The position numbers and the translations under genes were made by a program. From NCBI RefSeq assembly GCF_021545845.1, contig NZ_CP088923.1, positions 186,001 through 250,000 on the forward strand: a DNA stretch of 64,000 bases, given 5' to 3'. The notes beneath the pieces are model-generated. The model was not told the origin of the DNA. It saw only the letters and a program-made list of their open reading frames with translations, and searched no databases. Shown piece by piece: positions 15,947 through 24,247 of the stretch; the stretch's first letter is position 1; each line of letters starts with the position of its first letter. This DNA is from Rhodanobacter thiooxydans (lineage in GTDB: Bacteria > Pseudomonadota > Gammaproteobacteria > Xanthomonadales > Rhodanobacteraceae).

Positions 15947-16184
15947 CGCCTTACCTCGCATGGTTTGTTCCGATCACCATGCTCATCCGGCTGATCCTTA
16001 GGTGTGCAGGCTCACGCCAGTGGCGGGCCGAGGGTACCGTTCAAACTTCTGGATGAGCGAAATCGGAACCGGGGTGTGCATCTACGTCACGGGCTCGAAG
16101 CCAAAGGAGCGCATCGGCATCACCCGGTTCCCCCGATGATCAGTCGGGAATGCTCGACCCTGACAGGTCGGACATCAAGACCTA
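14925..16184 (-). mobile_element. IS110-family element A, copy 2, interrupting lhr
   Basis: Sequence 14977-16196 repeats 1-1220 exactly. The left end is not fixed because copy 1 is cut by the window, but lhr homology resumes near 14906, so the end lies between about 14907 and 14977. On the right the REP-like unit at 16185 begins directly, just as in copy 1. The perfect identity of the two copies argues for recent transposition. Confidence 0.85.
15947..16184 (-). ncRNA. Candidate bridge RNA region of IS110 element A (copy 2)
   Basis: Identical in sequence to 971-1208 and in the same place relative to the transposase. See that entry for the reasoning. The N-terminal lhr fragment reads a few codons into this region before its stop (TAG at 16182-16184). 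Confidence 0.35.
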
Positions 16185-16284
16185 AGGAGCGCACCCCCGG
16201 ATCGAGTCCGGGGCAGGCTCGGTGCGCGATCGCTCTTCGTCACCAGGCGGAGAAGCATCGCGCACAGAGTGTGCTCCTACAGTG
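16185..16284. repeat. Composite REP-like element at the lhr/IS110 junction
   Basis: The unit opens GGAGCGCACC and closes GTGTGCTCCTACA, with GCGCGATC...AAGCATCGCGC inside, so it is the same REP type as 1209-1275. Between the two left half-arms sits an extra small palindrome, CCCCGGATCGAGTCCGGGG. It is read in frame by the interrupted lhr gene as a tail containing APDSIRG. Confidence 0.8.
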
Positions 16285-17303
16285 AGGCGGGTCGCTCGCT
16301 TTGCCTTGGCGAGCGCCTGCAGTCGCTCGTCCCAGCCGCGGTTGGCGTCGACTTCCGTGAGGGTGACGAAGCCCAGCAAGGTCAGCGCCTCGTGCATTTC
16401 GTCGGCATCGCGCGCCTGCGGCCAGGCTTCCGCGCGCACCGCGGCGATCGTCTCCGGGTCGAGCCGGCCGAGGTCGTCGCCGCTGTCGGCGCCGTTCCAG
16501 CGGCGCGTCTGTACCGCCTGGGTGCGGCGCTCCTCCAGTGGTGCGTCGTCGAGGAACGCGTACGGTGCGGCGTTCAATACTTCGGCGGCCAGCGGGCTGG
16601 GCGCGGTGAGGTCACGCGCCACGATGGCGATCTCGTCGGCCTCCAGCTTGCGCAGGATCGCCAGCAGGCCGTCCACGTCCATCGCCTCGCGCAGGCAGTC
16701 GTGCAGGGTCTGGTTGACCAGCGGGTGGTCCGGCACCTCGCGCTCGCCCACGATGTTCTCCAGGCAGGCGACCTGGTCGGGGAACACTGCGGCGAGCAGG
16801 TCCTCGCTCTTCATGCGCTGCAGCGGCGGCGGGGTCTTCTTGCCGCCGGTGAAGCGCGGCAACGCCAGCGCGGTCACCGCATTCCAGCGCCAGCGCGCGG
16901 GAAACAGCGGGGCATCGAGCAGGGCCTGCACCAGCACGTGCTCGGCGCTGTTCGAGTGCAGGTAGTGCGCCACTTCCTCCAGTGGGAAACTGTGGCTGGT
17001 GGACAGCGACAGCACGATCGCGTCCTCGGTCGCCGCCGCCTGCAGTTCGAAGTTGAACTGGCGGCAGAAGCGCTTGCGCAGCGCCAGCCCCCAGGCGCGG
17101 TTGATGCGGCTGCCCCAGGGCGTGTGGATCACCAGCTGGGTGCCGCCAGATTCGTCGAAGAAACGCTCCAGCACCAGGGTGTGCTGGCTGGGCAGCACGC
17201 CGAGTGCGGCCTTGGCGCGGACGAGGTAATCGACGAGTTGCTGGGCGGCGGCTTCGGCCAGGCCGAGTTCGTCGCGCAGCCATGCGAGCGCGCGGGCGTT
17301 GCT

Positions 17304-17413
17304 CCCCTCTCCCTGCGGGAGAGGGGCTGGGGGTGAGGGTACGCCCGGAGCATGGGGGTTAATGGCTTCGCCCGTACCCTCACCCCAACCCCTCTCCCGC
17401 AGGGAGAGGGGCT
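17304..17413. repeat. Palindromic repeat inserted in frame in lhr (second insertion)
   Basis: CCCCTCTCCCTGCGGGAGAGGGG starts at 17304-17305 and the matching inverted unit ends at 17412. The flanks GGTGAGGGTACG and CGTACCCTCACC also pair, so the whole roughly 109-bp block can fold back on itself. Read on the minus strand it adds about 36 residues ([12 protein letters not shown] ... PAPLPQGEG) between [10 protein letters not shown] and [13 protein letters not shown] without breaking the frame. Confidence 0.85.
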
Positions 17414-18531
17414 CAGGCTCAAGTAGTGCGGAAATCTCCTCGCGCAGCCGCGACACGCCGAACGACAATTCGTCGCTGCGCCCCGGCGCCTCGCCCAGCC
17501 AGAACGGGATGCTCGGCGGCGCACCGTGCGCGTCCTCCACGCGCAGCCGGTCGCGCTCGACGCGCTGGATGCGGTAGCTGGCGTTGCCGAGCTGGAAGAT
17601 GTCGCCGGCCATGCTCTCGACCGCGAAATCCTCGTTCACCGTGCCCACGATGATCGCCTGCGGCTCCAGCACCACCTTGTAGTCGGCGGTGTCGGGGATG
17701 GTCCCGCCGGAGGTCAGCGCGGTGAGCCGCGCGCTGCGCCGCGGGCGCAGCTGGCGGTTCACCGCGTCGCGATGGATGTAGGCCGCGCGCGGGCCCTGCC
17801 TCGTGGTGAAGCCCTCGGCCAGCATGCGCACCACCGCGTCGAATTCGCTGCGGGCGAGCTTGCGGTAGGGATGCGCGCGGCGCACCAGCGTGTACAGCGC
17901 GTCCTCGTCCCACTCGCTGCAGGCCACCTCGGCCACGATCTGCTGGGCCAGCACGTCGAGCGGCTGCGGCGGCATCACCAGTGCGTCCAGTTCGCCGCGG
18001 CGCACGCAGTCGAGCAGGGCGGTGCATTCGACCAGGTCGTCGCGGGTGGCCGGGAACAGCCGCGCCTTCGGCGTGCCGTCGATGCTGTGGCCGGAACGGC
18101 CGGCGCGCTGCAGGAACGCGGCGATCGAGCGCGGCGAGCCGAGCTGGCAGACCAGGTCGACCTCGCCGATGTCGATGCCCAGCTCCAGCGAGGCGGTGGC
18201 CACCAGCACCTTGAGCTCGCCGCGCTTCAATCGCTGCTCGGCGTCCAATCGCAGCTCCTTCGCCAGGCTGCCGTGGTGCGCCGCCACGTGTTCCTTGCCC
18301 AGTCGCTCGGACAGGTGCCGAGCGGCGCGCTCGGCCATCCGCCGGGTGTTGACGAAGACCAGGGTGGTGCGGTGCGCGCGCACCAGCTGGGCGAGGCGGT
18401 CGTAGACCAGCTCCCAGGCGTCGTTGGACATCACCGCGTCGAGCGGGACGGGCGGAACTTCGATGGCGAGGTCGCGGGGGCGGGTGTGGCCTGTGTTTAT
18501 GATGGTGACATCGCTTCTTGCGTTCGTCTCC

Positions 18532-18690
18532 TCTCCCCCGGCTCCAATTTCATTTGGGGGAGAGGATTGAGGTGAGGGGCGGGTGCTCGCGGGGAAGCTA
18601 CATTGGGTAGCCACCTTGTTGTTGCCTCGCGGCGACCCCGAACCCTCATCCGCCCTGCGGGCACCTTCTCCCGGAGGGAGAAGGGAATGT
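18532..18690. repeat. Palindromic repeat inserted in frame in lhr (first insertion)
   Basis: The block contains CTCTCCCCC...GGGGGAGAG at its left (about 18531-18565) and CACCTTCTCCCGGAGGGAGAAGG at its right (about 18660-18686), the same class as the 40443-40585 intergenic element. Read on the minus strand it adds roughly 50-57 residues ([16 protein letters not shown] ... [12 protein letters not shown]) between DFLVGA and [10 protein letters not shown], a surface position between the two RecA lobes. The frame is kept. Confidence 0.8.
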
Positions 18691-19502
18691 TGAGCTCCGA
18701 CTAAAAAGTCGGCAACTTTCTCTATGGGCTTCTGCGTTGCCGACAGCCCGATCCGCAGCAACTGCCGCTGGCACAGCGATTCCAGCCGCTCCAGCGACAG
18801 CGCCAGGTGCGAACCGCGCTTGCTGCCGGCGATGGCGTGGATCTCGTCCACGATCACCGTGCGCACGCCGGCAAGCATGGCGCGCCCCGAGGCCGAGCCG
18901 AGCAGCACGTACAACGACTCCGGCGTGGTCACCAGGATGTGCGGCGGCAGCTTGCGCAGCAGGTTGCGCTCCGCCTGCGGGGTGTCGCCGGTGCGCACCG
19001 CGGTGCGGATCGCCACGTCGGGCAGGCCGAGTTTTTCCAGTTCCGCGCGGATGCCTTCCAGCGGCGCTTCCAGATTGACGTGGATGTCGTTCGACAGCGC
19101 CTTCAGCGGCGACACGTACAGCACCGTGGTGGCGTCGGCCAGCGTGCCGCCGTGCGCCACGCCCTCGCGCACCAGTTCGTCGATGGCGGCGAGGAACGCG
19201 GTCAGCGTCTTGCCCGAGCCGGTCGGCGCGGCGACCAGGGTGTGCGCTCCGGCGCGGATCGACGGCCACGCGGCGGCCTGCGCCGCGGTAGGTGCGGCGA
19301 ACGCGCCGCGGAACCAGGCGGCGACGGCAGGATGGAAATCGGCGAGCGAGGGCGACATGATTCTGCGAAAGATGGGTACCATCGGCGCTGCACGCAAGCG
19401 CGAAGCGCCGGCTCGTGACGCCAGTGGCTTGCGCTGAAAACGTTACGTTAGCACTCTGCGCGTAGCCGTCAGCCGCCTTCCTTACTTCGCCCGAGGTCGC
19501 CC

Positions 19503-21734
19503 ATGTCCCGTCGTCCGCGCCGTCTGTCCGCCTATGCTTTCGCCCTCGCCGTGGTCGCCACTGCCACGGCGGCCGGGGAACCGCCGGCGCGACCCTGGAT
19601 GAACGCTTCGCTGTCGCCTGATGCGCGCGCCGCGCTGGTGGTGCAGGCGATGAGCCAGGACGAGAAGTTCCAGCTGATCACCACCGCCTACGGCAGCGCC
19701 TCCGACGGCAAGCCGGCGCCGGCCTGCGCGCTCGGTTCGGCGGGTTGCACGCCGGCGTTCGCGCGGCTGGGCCTGCCGGCGCTGCAGGAGACCGACGCGG
19801 GGCTGGGCGTGGCGCGCCCGCTCAACGCGCACAGCCACGACGTCGCCACGGCGCTGCCGTCCGGCCTGGCCACGGCGGCCAGCTGGGATCCGGCGGTGGC
19901 CGAGGCCGGCGGCGCGATGATCGGCCACGAGGCCCACCGCAAGGGCTTCAACGTGCTGCTGGCCGGCGGCGTCAACCTGACCCGCGACCCGCGCAACGGC
20001 CGCAACTTCGAGTACGCCGGCGAAGACCCGCTGCTGGCCGGCGTGATGGTCGGCCACACGGTGCGCGGAGTGCAGTCGCAGCACGTGGTGTCCACCGTCA
20101 AGCACTACGCCATCAATGACCTGGAAACCGCCCGCAACACGATGAACGCGAAGCTCGATCCGGTCGCCGCGCGCGAATCGGACCTGCGCGCGTTCGAGAT
20201 CGCGCTGGGCATCGGCGAGCCGGGCTCGGTGATGTGCGCCTACAACCGCGTCAACGGCACCTATGCCTGCGAGAACGCATGGCTGCTCGACCAGGTGCTC
20301 AAGCGCGAGTGGGGCTACCAGGGTTTCGTGATGTCCGACTGGGGCGCGGTGCACAGCGCGGCGAAGTCGGCGCTGGCCGGGCTGGACCAGCAATCGGCCG
20401 GCGAGACGTTCGACCCGCAGGTGTTCTTCGCCGCGCCGCTGCGTGAGGCGATCGCCAAGGGCGAGGTGCCGCAGGCGCGGCTGGACGACATGGTGCAGCG
20501 CATCCTGCGCAGCCTGTTCGCGGTTGGCGCGATCGACCACCCCGCCAAGGCAGCGCCGATCGATTACGCCGCCGACGCGAAGGTGGCGCAGCACGCCGCC
20601 GAGGCCGGCGCGGTGTTGCTGCGCAACCAGGATGGCTTGCTGCCGCTGGCGCGCACGCTGAAGTCGGTGGCGGTGATCGGGGCACACGCGGACAAGGGCG
20701 TGCTGGCCGGCGGCGGTTCGTCGGCGGTGACCGTGCCGGGTGGCAATGCGGTGCCGGGGCTGGCGCCGACCGTGTGGCCGGGTCCGGTGATGTACCACCC
20801 GTCCGCGCCGCTGGCGGCGATCGCCCGCCGTATCGGCGGCAAGGCCAGCTACGCCAGCGGCGAGGACATCGCGGCCGCGGCGAAGCTGGCCGCCTCGTCC
20901 GAGGTGGCGGTGGTGTTCGTGCAGCAGTGGGCGGCCGAGTCGTTCGATCGTCCGCACATGGCGCTGGATGGCCAGCAGGACGCACTGGTCGCCGCCGTCG
21001 CCAGGGCCAACCTGCACACCGTGGTGGTGCTGGAGAACAACAGCCCGCTGGCGATGCCGTGGCTGGAGCAGACCGCGGCGGTGCTGGAGGCCTGGTACCC
21101 CGGCAACGCCGGTGGCGAGGCGATCGCGCGGCTGCTGTTCGGCGAAGTGGATCCGTCCGGTCGGCTGCCGCTCAGCTGGCCGCGCGACGAGTCGCAGCTG
21201 CCGCGCCCGGTCATCGCCGGCGCCGGCCTGGCCGCGATCGGCCTGCCGCCGCAGGGCCAGCCCGCCGACACGGTCGACTACGACATCGAGGGCGCCGACG
21301 TCGGCTACCGCTGGTTCCAGCGCCGCGGCAGCGAGCCGCTGTTCCCGTTCGGCTACGGCCTCGGCTACACCACCTTCGGCTACGGCCCGCTGACCGTCAC
21401 CACGGATGCGGCCGGCGTGGTGACCGCGTCATTCGCGGTCACCAATACTGGCAAGCGCGCCGGCGCCGACGTACCGCAGCTCTACGTGCAGCTGCCCGGC
21501 GAACAGGTGTCGCGGCTGGTCGGCTGGCAGAAGGTGGCGCTGCAGCCGGGGCAGACGCAACGGGTCCGGCTGGCGCTGCCGGCAGTGCGTTTCGCGCGCT
21601 ATGACGACCACGGCCACGGCTGGCGCGTCGCCGCCGGCAGCTACCGGCTGCTGCTCGGTCGCTCGTCCGCGCAGATCGAACAGCGCGCGGAACTGCGCCT
21701 GCCGGCGGTGTTCCCCGCCGGCGCACAGCGCTGA
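19503..21734 (+). CDS. bglX: Secreted beta-glucosidase (GH3)
   Basis: A 743-residue glycoside hydrolase family 3 enzyme that releases terminal beta-linked glucose from oligosaccharides. A signal peptide ends near ATAAGEPP. The TIM barrel includes GGVNLTRDPRNGRNFEYAGE and STVKHYAINDLETARN. The nucleophile is Asp279 in GFVMSDWGAVHS. The alpha/beta sandwich with VAVIGAHADKGVLAGGGSS follows, and a C-terminal fibronectin-III-like domain (PFGYGLGYTTFGYGPLTV to the end) closes the protein. Architecture and length match periplasmic BglX-type enzymes. It is followed 112 bp later by a TonB receptor on the same strand, suggesting uptake and cleavage of one beta-glucan class. Confidence 0.9.
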   Translation: MSRRPRRLSAYAFALAVVATATAAGEPPARPWMNASLSPDARAALVVQAMSQDEKFQLITTAYGSASDGKPAPACALGSAGCTPAFARLGLPALQETDAGLGVARPLNAHSHDVATALPSGLATAASWDPAVAEAGGAMIGHEAHRKGFNVLLAGGVNLTRDPRNGRNFEYAGEDPLLAGVMVGHTVRGVQSQHVVSTVKHYAINDLETARNTMNAKLDPVAARESDLRAFEIALGIGEPGSVMCAYNRVNGTYACENAWLLDQVLKREWGYQGFVMSDWGAVHSAAKSALAGLDQQSAGETFDPQVFFAAPLREAIAKGEVPQARLDDMVQRILRSLFAVGAIDHPAKAAPIDYAADAKVAQHAAEAGAVLLRNQDGLLPLARTLKSVAVIGAHADKGVLAGGGSSAVTVPGGNAVPGLAPTVWPGPVMYHPSAPLAAIARRIGGKASYASGEDIAAAAKLAASSEVAVVFVQQWAAESFDRPHMALDGQQDALVAAVARANLHTVVVLENNSPLAMPWLEQTAAVLEAWYPGNAGGEAIARLLFGEVDPSGRLPLSWPRDESQLPRPVIAGAGLAAIGLPPQGQPADTVDYDIEGADVGYRWFQRRGSEPLFPFGYGLGYTTFGYGPLTVTTDAAGVVTASFAVTNTGKRAGADVPQLYVQLPGEQVSRLVGWQKVALQPGQTQRVRLALPAVRFARYDDHGHGWRVAAGSYRLLLGRSSAQIEQRAELRLPAVFPAGAQR

Positions 21735-21846
21735 CCGGCCGGCATTTCGCTTTCACAACGAAGTCGGCTGTATGACAATACGGCGACGACACGCGCCGGC
21801 GGGGACCGGTCGCGGCGTCCTCCCTCCCGCCATCCAAGGACCGACC

Positions 21847-24090
21847 ATGCACGCCGCCACTTCGTTGCGTCTCGCCGTACTCGCTGCCTGCATTGCCGCC
21901 GCGCTGCCGCTGGACGCCGCCATGGCGCAGCAAGCCGCGCCGACCAAATCGCCGCCCGCCAAGACCACCGAACTGCAGACGGTCAACGTCACCGCCTCGA
22001 AGCGGGTGGAGAACATGCAGAAGGTGCCGATGGCGCTGACCGTGCTGACGCCGGACAAGCTGGAGGCGTTCGGCCAGTCCGGCGACACCGTGCTGCAGCT
22101 CGCCTCGCGCGCACCCAGCGTGTACGCCGAGACCTCCTACGGCCGCGAGTTCCCGCGTTTCTACATCCGCGGTCTGGGCAACAGCGACTTCGACCTGAAC
22201 GCCTCGCAGCCGGTGTCGATGGTGTACGACGACGTCGTGCAGGAGAACCCGATCCTGAAGGGCTTCCCGTTGTTCGACCTGGCCCAGGTCGAAGTGCTGC
22301 GCGGCCCGCAAGGCACTCTGTTCGGGCGCAACTCGCCGGCCGGCGTGATCAAGTTCGAGTCGGTGCGGCCCAGCCAGGAAACCAGCGGCTACGCCCGCGT
22401 TTCGTACGGCTCGCTCGGCACCGCCAACGCCGAGGCCGCGCTGGGCGGCGCGCTGGGCAGGCACTGGTCCGGCCGCATCTCCGTGCTGGCGCAGCACCGC
22501 GACGGCTGGATCGACAACACCTTCACCGGCCGGAAGGACGCGCTGGGCGGCTACAACGACCGCGCCGTGCGGCTGCAGGTGTTGTACGAGAACGACGGCT
22601 TCAGCGCGCTGCTCAACGGCCACGCGCGCTGGCTGGACGGCAGCGCGATGGTCAACCGCGCCAATGCGATCGAGCTGGGCAGCCCCAGCTTCGTGCCCGG
22701 CTTCGACCGCGACAAGGTGGCGCAGGACGGCCGCAACAAGCAGCACCTGTTCAGCTGGGGCAGCAACCTGCACCTGGCGTGGAACCTGGGCGGCCTGACC
22801 TTCACCTCGATCACCGGGCTGGAGCGCGCCACCACCTACAGTCTCGGCGACGTCGACGGCGGCTATGGCGCGGTGTTCCATCAGCCGATGGGGCCTGGCT
22901 TCATCCCGTTCCCGGTCGAGACCGCCGACGCGCTGCCGCGCGACCGTCAGATCACCCAGGAATTCCGCCTGGCCAGCAACGGCCAGGACAAGCTCAACTG
23001 GCAGGTCGGCGCGTATTACTTCGACGAAGACATCGCGATCAGCAACTTCGACTACGCCACCTTCAACAACCACGCGCTGGACGGCTACGCCAGGCAGACC
23101 CAGCGCACCAAGGCGTGGGCGCTGTTCGGCTCGGCCAACTACCAGCTCGCCGACGACTTCGAGCTGCGTGCCGGCGCGCGCTGGTCGCATGACTCGCGCG
23201 ACTTCAAGGTGGACCGCGTGCTGTCGCCGATCGGCGGCGGCCCGTTGCGGCAGACTGCGCAGCCGCACGACGCGCGCTGGAGCGGCGACCTCACCGGCAC
23301 CTGGACGCTGAATCCGAACGTCAACGTCTACGCGCGTGTCGCCAACGGCTTCCGCGCACCGAGCGTGCAGGGCCGCGTGCTGTTCGCCGACTTCATCTCG
23401 CAGGCCAGGCCCGAGACGATCACCAGCTACGAGCTGGGCGTGAAGACCACCGGCATGGACAACCACGTGCGCTTCAACGCGGATGTCTACAGCTACAACA
23501 TGCACAACCAGCAGCTCACCGCGGTCGGCGGCGACATCAACGTCACCCGCCTGATCAACGCGAAGAAGACCCAGGGCTACGGCGCCGAGTTCGACCTGGA
23601 GGCCTACCTCACCCCGAACTTCGTGCTCACCGCTGGCGGCAGCTACAACTTCACCAAGCTGAAGGACCCGGGCCTGGCGGTGGCGGTGTGCGGCTCCGGC
23701 TGCACCGTGCTCGACCCGCTCAACGCCGCGGGCAACGCGCTGGTCGACGGCAACACCCTGCCGAATGCGCCGGAGTGGATCGGCACCCTCACCGCGCGCT
23801 ACGGCATCCCGTACGGCGACGGCGGCGAGTTCTTCGTCTACACCGACTGGAACTACCGCAGCGAAGTGAACTTCTTCCTGTACGACTCGGCCGAGTTCAA
23901 GGGCAAGGCGCTGCTGGAAGGCGGCGTGCGGCTGGGCTACAACTGGGACTACGGTCGCCGCGAGGTCGCCCTGTACGGCCGCAACATCACCGACAAGCGG
24001 GCGATCACCGGCGCGATCGACTTCAACAACCGCACCGCGTTCGTCAACGACCCGCGCGTGATCGGCGTAGAGTTCCGCGCCGAGCTGTAA
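21847..24090 (+). CDS. TonB-dependent outer-membrane receptor
   Basis: A 747-residue receptor with a signal peptide (ALPLDAAMAQQA), a TonB-box-like LQTVNVTASKR segment, a plug domain (DTVLQLASRAPSVYAE, RFYIRGLGNSDFDLN, LAQVEVLRGPQGTLFGRNSP) and a barrel ending GVEFRAEL. The plug pattern is that of the broad siderophore and sugar receptor class. The ATG at 21847 follows CCAAGGA; earlier in-frame codons lie in the gap. The GH3 gene upstream suggests a beta-glucoside or aromatic glucoside cargo, but a siderophore or other ligand is equally possible on sequence. Confidence 0.88.
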   Translation: MHAATSLRLAVLAACIAAALPLDAAMAQQAAPTKSPPAKTTELQTVNVTASKRVENMQKVPMALTVLTPDKLEAFGQSGDTVLQLASRAPSVYAETSYGREFPRFYIRGLGNSDFDLNASQPVSMVYDDVVQENPILKGFPLFDLAQVEVLRGPQGTLFGRNSPAGVIKFESVRPSQETSGYARVSYGSLGTANAEAALGGALGRHWSGRISVLAQHRDGWIDNTFTGRKDALGGYNDRAVRLQVLYENDGFSALLNGHARWLDGSAMVNRANAIELGSPSFVPGFDRDKVAQDGRNKQHLFSWGSNLHLAWNLGGLTFTSITGLERATTYSLGDVDGGYGAVFHQPMGPGFIPFPVETADALPRDRQITQEFRLASNGQDKLNWQVGAYYFDEDIAISNFDYATFNNHALDGYARQTQRTKAWALFGSANYQLADDFELRAGARWSHDSRDFKVDRVLSPIGGGPLRQTAQPHDARWSGDLTGTWTLNPNVNVYARVANGFRAPSVQGRVLFADFISQARPETITSYELGVKTTGMDNHVRFNADVYSYNMHNQQLTAVGGDINVTRLINAKKTQGYGAEFDLEAYLTPNFVLTAGGSYNFTKLKDPGLAVAVCGSGCTVLDPLNAAGNALVDGNTLPNAPEWIGTLTARYGIPYGDGGEFFVYTDWNYRSEVNFFLYDSAEFKGKALLEGGVRLGYNWDYGRREVALYGRNITDKRAITGAIDFNNRTAFVNDPRVIGVEFRAEL

Positions 24091-24099
24091 ATCGGGTGC

Positions 24100-24131
24100 G
24101 CCGATGCCCCGTCGCGCGACGGGGCATCGGC
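24100..24131. terminator. 15-bp perfect palindrome behind the TonB receptor
   Basis: GCCGATGCCCCGTCG at 24100-24114 pairs with 24117-24131. There is no T-run, so it is either a terminator that works without one or a folded 3' end. It lies 10 bp after the receptor stop and about 115 bp before the protease start. Confidence 0.55.
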
Positions 24132-24247
24132 ATCCCGCCCGCGGCCGCCATGCAAGCGGCGCGCGGCCATGCCAAGATGCAGGCCGGCCGCTGCTGCGAG
24201 GATGCCGAGGGGAGTCCGCTGGCGGTGCCCCGGTGCAAGGGAAATCT

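Larger units (their letters stand above)
16182..19358 (-). pseudogene. lhr: lhr-type DEAD/DEAH helicase, N-terminal fragment with two in-frame repeat insertions
   Basis: A 1,058-residue fragment of an ATP-dependent Lhr-family helicase. The ATG at 19358 ([12 protein letters not shown]) is chosen over the upstream ATGs. Motifs in order: Walker [16 protein letters not shown]; motif [20 protein letters not shown]; motif III LSATQ; motif [21 protein letters not shown]; motif [11 protein letters not shown]. Winged-helix and beta-barrel domains follow. Two stretches foreign to the family interrupt it (18532-18690 and 17304-17413), both in frame and built from genomic palindromes. After [11 protein letters not shown] it runs into REP and IS110 DNA and stops. 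The surviving part matches the autonomous Lhr-core, so it might still work as a DNA repair helicase. Confidence 0.88.
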
